Shown here: one piece after another, positions 8,551-16,408 of the stretch
Numbering within the stretch: position 1 is the first letter of the stretch
Layout of the letters: each line of letters begins with the position of its first letter
Source of the DNA: JAXDJH01 sp034663635
GTDB lineage: Bacteria; Actinomycetota; CADDZG01; WHSQ01
DNA: 64,000 bases
Direction: 5' to 3'
Assembly (NCBI GenBank): GCA_034663635.1
Contig: JAXDJH010000022.1
Location: 1-64,000, forward strand
The notes under the pieces: model-generated
What the model saw: the letters and a program-made list of their open reading frames with translations, nothing else
What the model was told of the DNA's origin: nothing
Database searches by the model: none
Program-made: the position numbers and the translations under genes

Positions 8551-9338
8551 TGCAACTGCCAAGTGGTCTCGTTTCCCTGACGGTCGAGGACCGGATCGCG
8601 ACCGTGCGCCTGAACCGGCCGGAATCTCTCAACGCCATCTCCAGCGCGCTAGCTGAAGAGCTTGCCGAAGTGATGTGGGAGGTCCGCCACGATCCCAACG
8701 TCTGGGTAGTCGTGCTCGCGGCAGCGGGTGAAAAGGCGTTCTGCGTAGGCGCCGATCTCAAGGAACGTGCATCCTTCGGCATCTACGACTTCTATAGGAA
8801 CCGCGAACAGATGAGGTTGATGTTCTCGTCGATCCGGCGGATCTCGCAGCCGATCGTCGCGTCGGTTTTTGGATTCGCTCTCGGAGGAGGCTTTGAACTC
8901 GCGTTGTCTTGCGACCTCATCGTCGCTGCCGACGATGCGACTTTTGGCCTCCCCGAGGTGAGCGTGGGCTTGCTCCCGGCCGGCGGAGGTACGCAGCTCC
9001 TCACCCGCAAGATCGGCGTAGCTCGGACGAAAGACATGATCCTCAGGGCCCGCCGTATCAGCGCTCTCGAGGCACAAGAGATGGGATTGCTGTCGGACCT
9101 CACAACTCGCGACGGCCTCGAGGCGCGAACGTTGGAGGTGGCGCGGGAGATCTGCCGCGTGTCTCCCGTCGCGGCAAGGGAATCCAAGGAAGCGATCGAT
9201 GCTGCACTTGGCACGCCGCTGGAACAGGGCATGGAGATCGAACAGATGGCGTGGCGCCGGGTCATCTCGAGCGACGATCGAGCCGAGGGGATCTCGGCCT
9301 TCAATGAGAAGAGGGACCCCAACTGGACCAACCGTTAG
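8550..9338 (+). CDS. Enoyl-CoA hydratase/isomerase (crotonase), methylglutaconyl-CoA hydratase candidate
   Basis: A 262-residue crotonase. The oxyanion-hole motifs are CVGADLKERA and GFALGGGFELALSCD. Both catalytic glutamate positions are kept, in GGFEL and in FGLPEVSVGLLPAGGG. In the leucine route it would hydrate 3-methylglutaconyl-CoA to HMG-CoA, the substrate of the next gene. The ATG overlaps the upstream stop as TGATG, so translation is probably coupled. A TTG one codon earlier is a less likely start. Confidence 0.88.
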   Translation: MQLPSGLVSLTVEDRIATVRLNRPESLNAISSALAEELAEVMWEVRHDPNVWVVVLAAAGEKAFCVGADLKERASFGIYDFYRNREQMRLMFSSIRRISQPIVASVFGFALGGGFELALSCDLIVAADDATFGLPEVSVGLLPAGGGTQLLTRKIGVARTKDMILRARRISALEAQEMGLLSDLTTRDGLEARTLEVAREICRVSPVAARESKEAIDAALGTPLEQGMEIEQMAWRRVISSDDRAEGISAFNEKRDPNWTNR

Positions 9339-10273
9339 GCCCCAAAGGCACTCGGGTCGTCCGTATCCGAGAGGTAGGCCCACGCGACGGGATCCAGAGC
9401 GAAAAGGCCGATATCCCCACGCCGCAAAAGATCAGGCTGATCGACGCGCTCAGCGCCACGGGACTGAAGTACATCGAGGCCGTCTCGTTCGTGTCGCCCA
9501 AGGCGGTACCTCAGATGGCCGATGCCCGAGATGTATGGAAGGGCATCAGTCGCCGGGCGAACGTCTTCTACTCGGCTCTCGTGCCCAACCGGAAGGGCGC
9601 CGAGACCGCGGCCGAGGTCGGCGTCGACGGGATGCAGGTCTTCATCGCCGCGTCGGATTCGTACAACTTGCGCAACGTCCGAAAGACGACGAAGGATTCG
9701 ATTGCCGACGTTCGCGACGTGGTCGAGATCGGCACCGAGGCACACATCCCGGTGGAGGGAACCATCTCGACGGCTTTCGGGTGCCCTTATGAAGGCGAAG
9801 TGCCGGTGTCGCGGGTCGTGGATGTCTCGCGCTGGCTGCTCGACGAGGGGATCACGGCCATCTCTTACGGGGACACGACGGGTATGGGCACCCCGCGCCG
9901 AGTGCGCGAGGTCGTCGAGGCCCTTCACGACAAGTTGCCGGACATCACTTTGAACATGCACTTCCATGACACAAGGGGGACGGGTCTAGCCAACGTCCTG
10001 GCCGCCCTCGACTTAGGCGTGGAGTACTTCGATTCCTCGATCGGCGGGATGGGCGGGAGTCCATTCGCGGAGGGAGCGACCGGCAACATCGCGACGGAGG
10101 ATCTCGTTCACATGCTCATGGACATGGACTGCGACACGGGCGTCGATCTCGGCAAACTCATAGACGCGGCTCGACTCGCTCAATCTCTCGTGCGCGGGGA
10201 GTTGCCCGGCAAGCTCATGAAGGCGGGCCCTCGATGGGAGACGGCGGGGCCAGTGACCAGCGTAGAGACTTAG
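9323..10273 (+). CDS. HMG-CoA lyase-like DRE-TIM protein, probable CTG start
   Basis: A DRE-TIM barrel lyase of about 316 residues. The first barrel strand with catalytic Arg (EVGPRDGIQSEK) and the metal site NMHFHDTRGTG are intact. The catalytic Cys loop, GGCPYAxGAxGN in HMG-CoA lyases, reads GGSPFAEGATGN here, with Ser at about residue 246. The reading frame has no ATG, GTG or TTG before the essential first strand. The first such codon, GTG 9491, would cut off the catalytic Arg. CTG at 9323 lies 7 nt after GAGGG and is the best start. It overlaps the hydratase gene by 16 bp. Context says leucine breakdown, but the Ser leaves the activity open. Confidence 0.75.
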   Translation: MDQPLGPKGTRVVRIREVGPRDGIQSEKADIPTPQKIRLIDALSATGLKYIEAVSFVSPKAVPQMADARDVWKGISRRANVFYSALVPNRKGAETAAEVGVDGMQVFIAASDSYNLRNVRKTTKDSIADVRDVVEIGTEAHIPVEGTISTAFGCPYEGEVPVSRVVDVSRWLLDEGITAISYGDTTGMGTPRRVREVVEALHDKLPDITLNMHFHDTRGTGLANVLAALDLGVEYFDSSIGGMGGSPFAEGATGNIATEDLVHMLMDMDCDTGVDLGKLIDAARLAQSLVRGELPGKLMKAGPRWETAGPVTSVET

Positions 10274-10276
10274 GTC

Positions 10277-11965
10277 ATGTTCTCGAAGATCCTTGTCGCC
10301 AATCGTGGTGAAATCTCGGTTCGCATCGCGCGAACTTGTCGCGAGCGTTCGGTCGCGATGGTTGCCGTGTACTCGGATGTGGATGCGAAAGCGCGTCACG
10401 TGCAGGTCGCGCACGAGTCGGTTCACCTCCCGGGGGTCGCTCCGACCGATACGTATCTAAATGTCGAGGCGATCCTCGAAGCTGCATCCAGGACGGGGGC
10501 CGAGGCGATCCACCCGGGTTACGGCTTCCTCTCCGAGAATGCGGACTTTGCAGAGGCTGTGACGAACGCGGGCCTCGTGTGGATAGGGCCGCCGCCGGAG
10601 GCGACTCGCGCCGTGGGCGACAAGATCCGAGCGCGGAGATTGGCCGAGAGCGCCGGTGTTCCGGTGGTTCCCGGCACCCTTGAGCCACTTGCCTCGGCCG
10701 CGCAAGCGATGGAACTGGGCGAGCAACACGGTTTTCCGATCGCGATCAAGGCATCGGGCGGGGGTGGCGGTCGGGGGTTGAAGGTGGCGCGCTCCCCGGC
10801 CGAGGTCGAGAACGCGTTCGACTCGGCCAGACGAGAGGCGGAGGCATATTTCTCGTCCAGCGAGGTTTACGTCGAGCGCTACATCGAGAGCCCGAAACAT
10901 CTCGAGGTTCAGATCCTGGCGCCCGCCGCCGGCGAGGCGCTGTGGCTCGGGGTGAGGGACTGTTCGCTTCAACGTCGCCATCAGAAACTGATCGAAGAAA
11001 CCCCACCCCCGCTCTTCGCAGATCGGGCAGCCGACATGGGTGCCGCGGCCGTCGCTCTTGCGAATGCGTGTGGATACGTCAACGCCGGGACCGTCGAGAT
11101 GCTCGTGGACGCAAGCGGTGAGTTCTTCTTCTTGGAAGTCAACGCTCGGTTGCAGGTGGAGCACACGGTCACGGAGGAGGTCCTTGGACTCGATCTCGTG
11201 GCGTGTCAGCTTCAGATCGCATCGGGTGACCCCACCGGCTTGACGCAGGAGGGGATCGCCGGCCACTTCCGCGGTCACGCCATCGAGTGTCGGATAAACG
11301 CGGAGGACCCACGGCGGGACTTCGCTCCCACCCCCGGGGCCATCGAGCGCTACATCGAGCCAGATGGGCTGGGCGTTCGCGTCGATTCGGGCTATCTGGA
11401 GGGCGACGAGGTCCCTGCGGCCTACGACTCCTTGGTCGCGAAGCTGATCACCTGGGGCAACGATCGCGAGGAGGCGCGCGTGCGCATGTTGCGCGCCCTA
11501 GACGAGTTCACGGTCGAAGGCATCGCAACGACTATCCCTGCACATGTCGCCTTGCTCAACGAAAGGTCTTTCGTCGAAGGCACGCACACGACTCGAACGG
11601 TCGAGGAGAGCACGGCTCTCGACCAACTTGCCGCTGAAGAACCCGCCGGGGCGGCCGAATCCAACGTCTTGATGGTCGGGTCCCGCTCGGTGCGATTGTG
11701 GAGCCCTGCGATGGCGGCCTCCGCTACGGCGGCCGTGCACGGCGCGGGAGCCGACGGCGAGATGGTGGCTCCCATGGCCGGAACGATCATCAAGGTCTCC
11801 GTCGAGGAGGGCGATGCCGTGGAGGCGGGGGCGACGATCATCGTTCTCGAAGCGATGAAGATGGAAACCGCGATAGTCGCCGCTCAGAGCGGCACGGTTG
11901 CGGAGATACGCGTGGTGCCCGGAGAGACGGTCGCCGCGGGGCAGGTTCTAGCGATCGTCGGATGA
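10277..11965 (+). CDS. Acyl-CoA carboxylase alpha subunit 2 (biotin carboxylase + BCCP), MCC alpha candidate
   Basis: A 562-residue biotin carboxylase fused to a biotinyl domain. It opens FSKILVANRGEISVRI, has the ATP-grasp loop KASGGGGGRGLKV and EVNARLQVEHTVTE, and ends with the biotin site EAMKMET. It lies 3 bp after the HMG-CoA-lyase-like gene in the same operon as a beta subunit, so it is the likely partner for that carboxyltransferase. The other alpha subunit (3434-5176) may serve acetyl- or propionyl-CoA. The next gene starts within its stop (ATGA). Confidence 0.92.
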   Translation: MFSKILVANRGEISVRIARTCRERSVAMVAVYSDVDAKARHVQVAHESVHLPGVAPTDTYLNVEAILEAASRTGAEAIHPGYGFLSENADFAEAVTNAGLVWIGPPPEATRAVGDKIRARRLAESAGVPVVPGTLEPLASAAQAMELGEQHGFPIAIKASGGGGGRGLKVARSPAEVENAFDSARREAEAYFSSSEVYVERYIESPKHLEVQILAPAAGEALWLGVRDCSLQRRHQKLIEETPPPLFADRAADMGAAAVALANACGYVNAGTVEMLVDASGEFFFLEVNARLQVEHTVTEEVLGLDLVACQLQIASGDPTGLTQEGIAGHFRGHAIECRINAEDPRRDFAPTPGAIERYIEPDGLGVRVDSGYLEGDEVPAAYDSLVAKLITWGNDREEARVRMLRALDEFTVEGIATTIPAHVALLNERSFVEGTHTTRTVEESTALDQLAAEEPAGAAESNVLMVGSRSVRLWSPAMAASATAAVHGAGADGEMVAPMAGTIIKVSVEEGDAVEAGATIIVLEAMKMETAIVAAQSGTVAEIRVVPGETVAAGQVLAIVG

Positions 11966-13818
11966 GCCTCGGCACCGCGCTCGGGGCGCTGCTTCAATTC
12001 GCCGCTATCGCCGTGGTTGGTTGGGTGGTGGGCAACTACGCGCTCGATCGCATCCTGGCGGGGCGGGTCGACGACGGTGACATCGAATGGCCCGAACGCG
12101 CTTTGGCGGCTGCGATGGGATTCATCGCGTTCTCGATCCTTCTTATGGTCGGTCACATCGTGACCGGAGGAGCCGTTTTCGGAACCCGATTGATGGTGCC
12201 GCTGCTCACCCTTGGAGCGATCTGGAGATGCGCACCTCGAGTGAGGGGGCCGCGCGACGTCCCATGGCGCGCGGTGATCGCTGCCGTCGTGCTCCTTGGA
12301 GCGATCTACATCGGGCCCGCGATCGTCGGAGGGTCGAGCGTTCGGACCGGGGACCCTCCCTGGCATCTCGGATGGACGCAGCAGCTCCTTGCCGGCGAAC
12401 CCGTGCCCACTGGACCAGCTCCTGCCTTGGGGCGCAACGCTTATCCCTGGGCATCGCACGCGGTGCTTGCCACGATGGTGCGCTTGGTGCCGGGGTCCAC
12501 GCCCATCGTTGCTCTGGAGGCGCTCCACCTATTGCTCATGTTGACCATCCCACTTGCCGCAGCGTGTCTCGCTCGACTCGTGAAACGCAACGCAGGGTGG
12601 ACGGCGGCTGCGGCGTGTGGACTCGTGGGGGGTTTCGGATGGCTCGTCGCGCGCGGCCCCGACTTCGTGGCTAGTCCAAGCGATGCGCGCTACGGCGCAG
12701 ATCTCGTCGTCGCGTCTCCGAACTCCGTTTACGAACTTTTCCCTCCCGCGTTGCCGCGCGAGTTGGCTCTTGTCGTGCTGGGTGCGGCGGGCTGGCTCCT
12801 TGTTCGTTCGCTCAGTGACCAGTCGAGACGGACGGCCATCGGAGCCGGCGCCGCGGTCGGTTGTGTCGGGCTGACGAGTGTGCCGTTGTTCGTCAGCGCC
12901 GTCGTCTGGGTCATCGCTGCGCTCCCTCTCGTCCGCGGCATGCGGCGGACCCGCTGGCTCGCCGCGGTAACCGCTCCTGCACTGGTTGTGTTCGCTCTAT
13001 GGGCCGGCCCGGTGGTGTCTGACTACGTCCGGTTCGGAGGTTTCGTGAATATCACTCCGCGACTCGGGATCGAATGGCCCCTGCCGGTGGCTCTTGCTTC
13101 CTGGGGTTTGTTGTTGCCGGCGGCTTTGATCGGGATATGGCTCACCTGGAAAAGTCGGGAGGGACGTCCACTTCTTGCGTTCGTCCTCGGAACCTCGCTC
13201 TTGCTCGGTCTCGCCGTTGCTCGAGGGAGATTCGGTTGGAGCCTCGACGGAAACGCGACTCTTTTGCACCAAGGAAGGGTGTGGCCCCCGGCGCATCTCC
13301 TCGGTGGCGGTCTCGCCGGGATCGCGCTCGCGTTTGGTTGGGACTGGCTGCGCCTGAAGGGCCAGCGTCTCTCTATCGCTACCGCTTCTGCACTCCTGAT
13401 CGTCTCGGCGGCCTCTCCGGTGCTCGCGTCGGTGGAACTGACCGACATCATCGAACAACGCGCCTCCGGTTTTGAATACGCGCGGCCGGATCTGGGGCCC
13501 GGCTCTTTCGTTCGCCGAGCCGCGGCGTTGTTGGACCCAAGCGACGTCGTCCTCGTCGAGGACTCCGATGAGCTCGCGTTCTATCTATTTCAACTGTCGG
13601 GCGTCCGGATAGCGGAATTCGACGACCCGAGGCTAAAAGGCAACGATCTGAGGATCCGCTACACGGACCTTGCGAAGGCCTGGGACGAGCGGATGAGCAA
13701 CATCGGATTCGAGCCGGACTTCATCGTGTTGCCCGCTCCAAACGGGCCGATACAGGACGCGATCGCGGCCGGCACTTTCGCCGGCCGCGAGTGGGTGATG
13801 TTGAAGCTGAGCGATTAG
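11962..13818 (+). CDS. Polytopic membrane protein, GT-C glycosyltransferase-like
   Basis: A 618-residue integral membrane protein with roughly a dozen hydrophobic segments and a soluble C-terminal tail of about 120 residues. The first large external loop contains RTGDPPWHLGWTQQLLAGE followed by YPWASHAVLA, a pattern typical of GT-C-fold lipid-linked sugar transferases and related arabinosyl/mannosyl transferases. I cannot name a family with certainty. The ATG overlaps the carboxylase stop (ATGA); reading further upstream only adds out-of-frame carboxylase sequence. It is an odd tail gene for a catabolic operon. A strong hairpin lies in its last 20 codons. Confidence 0.7.
   Translation: MSLGTALGALLQFAAIAVVGWVVGNYALDRILAGRVDDGDIEWPERALAAAMGFIAFSILLMVGHIVTGGAVFGTRLMVPLLTLGAIWRCAPRVRGPRDVPWRAVIAAVVLLGAIYIGPAIVGGSSVRTGDPPWHLGWTQQLLAGEPVPTGPAPALGRNAYPWASHAVLATMVRLVPGSTPIVALEALHLLLMLTIPLAAACLARLVKRNAGWTAAAACGLVGGFGWLVARGPDFVASPSDARYGADLVVASPNSVYELFPPALPRELALVVLGAAGWLLVRSLSDQSRRTAIGAGAAVGCVGLTSVPLFVSAVVWVIAALPLVRGMRRTRWLAAVTAPALVVFALWAGPVVSDYVRFGGFVNITPRLGIEWPLPVALASWGLLLPAALIGIWLTWKSREGRPLLAFVLGTSLLLGLAVARGRFGWSLDGNATLLHQGRVWPPAHLLGGGLAGIALAFGWDWLRLKGQRLSIATASALLIVSAASPVLASVELTDIIEQRASGFEYARPDLGPGSFVRRAAALLDPSDVVLVEDSDELAFYLFQLSGVRIAEFDDPRLKGNDLRIRYTDLAKAWDERMSNIGFEPDFIVLPAPNGPIQDAIAAGTFAGREWVMLKLSD
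13763..13790. terminator. Hairpin inside the 3' end of the membrane-protein gene
   Basis: Perfect 11-bp arms, TCGCGGCCGGC and GCCGGCCGCGA, flank a 6-nt loop. It lies within coding sequence, 25 nt beyond the stop of the convergent acyl-CoA dehydrogenase. It would fold in both transcripts. No T-run follows, so factor-independent termination is uncertain. Confidence 0.45.
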
Positions 13819-15005
13819 GACAGAAGCGCGCGGGCGATGACCATCCGCTGGATCTCGCTCGTGCCTTCGAAGATCGTGTAGATCTTCGAGTCCCGGTACC
13901 ACTTCTCGACTGGGAAGTCCTTGATGTATCCGGCCCCCCCAAGGATCTGAACCGCTTTCTCGGTGACGCTCACTGCCGTTTCGCTGGCCATCAACTTGCT
14001 CATCGATCCTTCGGCTTTCGGGAACGGCTGTCCGTTCGCGGCGAGCCATGCGGCTTTGTAGACGAGGAGCCGAGATGCCTCGACCCCAACCGCCATGTCG
14101 GCGAGATGGTTCTGGATCGATTGGTGCTGACTGATGGGAACTCCGAAAGCCTCACGCTGCTTCGAGTAATCGGTGGCGAATTCGAGGGCGGCGCGGGCGA
14201 TGCCAACCGCTTGGATCGCGACGGAGGGTCGAGTTACTTCGAAAGTGCGGAGAGCGGCAGACGAACGTCCGCTCGACTCGCCTTTGCGAGCCTTGTCGAG
14301 CTTCGCTTCGAGCTTGTCGATGCCGCCGAGCACTCGGTCGACGGGGATACGGCAGTTATCGAGCAGTACCTCGGACGTGTCGCTCGCGCGGATCCCGAGT
14401 TTCTTCTCCTTTTTACCCGGCGCTATGCCGGGGTCTTCCTTGCTGACGATGAAGCTCGCCTGGCCGCGATGGCCAAGCTCAGGGTCAACCGTCGCGACGA
14501 CGACGTAAACATCGGCGTACTGACCGTTGGTGATGTAGGTCTTCTGACCGTTGAGCACCCACTCGTCGCCCTCTCGCTTGGCGCGGGTGCGGAGCGATCG
14601 AACGTCCGAGCCGGCTTGCGGTTCGGTGACGGCGAACGCACCGACTTTCGGATCCTCGGGAGTGCCGAACATCTTGGGGGCCCACTCGAAGAGCTGTTCC
14701 TGCGAACCAACCGCGGCGAGAGCGGACAGCGGCAGGCCCGTTCCAAAGATCGCGAGCCCGATGCCCGCGCATCCCCAGAACGTCTCCTCCATGATCAACG
14801 GCAAGGTCAGGCCCGTCGGGTCTTGCTGCGCCTGAAGATAGATATCGATCGAGTAGAGGCCTGCCTCGGCCGCCTTCTTGAGGACGGGCCAGGGGAATTC
14901 CTCGGACTCGTCGTATTCGGCCGCGACCGGCCGTATCTCTTTCTCTGCGAACTCGTGAGCCCATTTCTGAAGCTCGAGTTGCTCTTCGCTGAGTTGGAAA
15001 TCCAT
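13815..15005 (-). CDS. Acyl-CoA dehydrogenase
   Basis: A 396-residue FAD flavoenzyme that oxidises acyl-CoA to 2-enoyl-CoA. FAD and substrate motifs AFAVTEPQAGSD and GQKTYITNG lie in the middle domain. The catalytic base is the Glu of IFEGTSEIQ near the C-terminus, the position used by short/medium-chain enzymes rather than isovaleryl-CoA dehydrogenase. AGGAGG precedes the ATG. It is divergent from an R2lox-like oxidase, with a 24-bp palindrome between them. Its TAA overlaps the stop of the convergent membrane-protein gene by 4 bp. The acyl chain used is unknown; a branched-chain or fatty acyl substrate is plausible from the neighbours. Confidence 0.92.
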   Translation of the reverse strand: MDFQLSEEQLELQKWAHEFAEKEIRPVAAEYDESEEFPWPVLKKAAEAGLYSIDIYLQAQQDPTGLTLPLIMEETFWGCAGIGLAIFGTGLPLSALAAVGSQEQLFEWAPKMFGTPEDPKVGAFAVTEPQAGSDVRSLRTRAKREGDEWVLNGQKTYITNGQYADVYVVVATVDPELGHRGQASFIVSKEDPGIAPGKKEKKLGIRASDTSEVLLDNCRIPVDRVLGGIDKLEAKLDKARKGESSGRSSAALRTFEVTRPSVAIQAVGIARAALEFATDYSKQREAFGVPISQHQSIQNHLADMAVGVEASRLLVYKAAWLAANGQPFPKAEGSMSKLMASETAVSVTEKAVQILGGAGYIKDFPVEKWYRDSKIYTIFEGTSEIQRMVIARALLS

Positions 15006-15058
15006 CCAGATCCTCCTGCTCTAAACCGTCCCCCGCCCAAACCCGACCTGCCGACTGG

Positions 15059-15082
15059 AAACTTGACTCTGCGGTCAAGTTT
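15059..15082. promoter_or_regulatory. 24-bp palindromic operator between dehydrogenase and R2lox-SCP2 genes
   Basis: Perfect 9-bp arms AAACTTGAC and GTCAAGTTT surround a 6-bp centre. This is the size and shape of TetR- or FadR-type operators. The right arm ends at a candidate -10, TATTCT (15082-15087), of the R2lox gene, so a bound protein would block that promoter. The site is 54 bp before the dehydrogenase ATG on the other strand. No regulator gene for it lies in the window. Confidence 0.65.
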
Positions 15083-15126
15083 ATTCTGCGCAAGGATAGA
15101 CCTTCACAAACCAGGAAGGACGGCCC

Positions 15127-16404
15127 ATGGCCATCGATGACGAGCTTCAGAAACCAGAGGCGATCTCATACGAGAAGCTCTACCGGCGCTGGGAGCAGAA
15201 CCCCTGGAGCGCCACCGGGATCGACTTCACGGTCGACAAGGAGCACTGGGAGACCAGGCTCACCGAGCGGCAGCGGGAGTCTGCCCTGTGGAACTACGCG
15301 ATGTTCCTCGTCGGCGAGGAGGCGGTCGCCCGGACGTTGACGCCCGTCCTCGACGCGGCCCCCGACTACCCCCAACAGATTTTCCTCACGACGCAGGTCG
15401 TGGACGAGGCGCGCCACCACGTCTTCTTTGACCGCTTCATGCGCGAGGTCGCGAATCTCGGGCACGACACGAAGTCGACCCTCAACTCGATGCAGCCTTA
15501 CTTGACGTGGGGTTTCAATCAAGTCTTCGGGGAACTCGACCGCGTCACCGACGCGCTCCGGAAGAAGCCGAAGGATCGAGCTCTCCTCGGACAGTCCGTG
15601 GCGCTGTATCACGTGATAGTCGAGGGCGTTCTCGCTATCCCCGGACAGCACTTCATCCAGCGCTACGTCGAGAAGCTCGACATCCTTCCCGGATTCAGGG
15701 AGGGCATCACTCACGTCTCGAGGGACGAGTCGCGCCACGTCGCCTTCGGCATCAAGTTCTTGGGCGAGCTCGTCCGATCATCAGACGATGTTCGGTCGGC
15801 GGTGATCGAGGAGTGGAACCGCGTTCTTCCGTTCACGATCGGCGTTTTCGTGCCACCGAACCGCGACCCTTCCTACGCCGAGTGCTTCGACTTCACGCTC
15901 GAGGAGATCTACGCGTTCGGGCTTCGTTCCTTCGACACGAAGCTGCGTCGCCTAGGGATCGAGCCCGACGAGGTGCCGCTCTTGAAGCGTCAGAACCAGT
16001 CGGAGTCGTACGAAGAGCGGGCGCGCCGGGCTTGGGTCCTTATCAACGACGGGATCATGGGCGACGATCGCCGTGAGCCGGTTGTCTCTGAAGAAGCGTT
16101 CGAGATCCTCTTCGACGGGATGACTCTGGCGTTGGACCTCGACGTCGCTCGTTCACTCGGGGGAGCGATCGAGTGGGAATTCACCGATGCTCAGCCGTGG
16201 CACATCATCGTGACGAACGGTCACGCGGAGGCGAAGCCGGGGAAGGCAGGCGAGGGGGCCGCGCTTCGGCTCGAGTCCTCCGCTGCGGATTGGGCCAAGA
16301 TCGCGGCCGGCCGGGTCGACCCGCGTTGGGCCCTGTTGAAGCGCAGACTGAGGGTCCACGGAAGCCTGGCGGCGAAAGCGAAACTCCCGAAACTATTCCG
16401 CTAG
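15127..16404 (+). CDS. R2-like ligand-binding oxidase fused to an SCP-2-like domain
   Basis: A 425-residue two-domain protein. Residues 1 to about 300 are a ferritin-like di-metal domain of the ribonucleotide-reductase-R2/R2lox type. Candidate ligands are Glu in LVGEEAVAR, Glu/His in VVDEARHHVFF, Glu in HVIVEGVLA and Glu/His in VSRDESRHVAFG. Residues from about 320 on (LFDGMTLALD onward, ending RRLRVHGSLAAKAKLPKLF) match the sterol-carrier-protein-2 fold, which holds hydrophobic ligands. R2lox proteins have an Mn/Fe site and bind a fatty acid. A fused lipid-carrier domain fits oxidation of a lipid substrate. AGGAAGGA precedes the ATG. Its likely control is the palindrome upstream. Confidence 0.8.
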   Translation: MAIDDELQKPEAISYEKLYRRWEQNPWSATGIDFTVDKEHWETRLTERQRESALWNYAMFLVGEEAVARTLTPVLDAAPDYPQQIFLTTQVVDEARHHVFFDRFMREVANLGHDTKSTLNSMQPYLTWGFNQVFGELDRVTDALRKKPKDRALLGQSVALYHVIVEGVLAIPGQHFIQRYVEKLDILPGFREGITHVSRDESRHVAFGIKFLGELVRSSDDVRSAVIEEWNRVLPFTIGVFVPPNRDPSYAECFDFTLEEIYAFGLRSFDTKLRRLGIEPDEVPLLKRQNQSESYEERARRAWVLINDGIMGDDRREPVVSEEAFEILFDGMTLALDLDVARSLGGAIEWEFTDAQPWHIIVTNGHAEAKPGKAGEGAALRLESSAADWAKIAAGRVDPRWALLKRRLRVHGSLAAKAKLPKLFR

Positions 16405-16408
16405 AGGT

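Noticed and set aside
11698..11961. N-terminal extension of the membrane protein gene
   Set aside because: These codons are the carboxylase biotinyl domain read in another frame. ATG 11962 with an ATGA overlap is a far better start.
13815..15005. Naming this dehydrogenase isovaleryl-CoA dehydrogenase to complete the leucine pathway
   Set aside because: The catalytic Glu is at the short/medium-chain position (EGTSE), unlike isovaleryl-CoA dehydrogenase, so the specific name is not supported.
13791..15140. Long open frame (449 codons) on the plus strand opposite the acyl-CoA dehydrogenase
   Set aside because: It has no recognisable domain and is composed of the antisense of a well-conserved enzyme. 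High GC makes such frames common.
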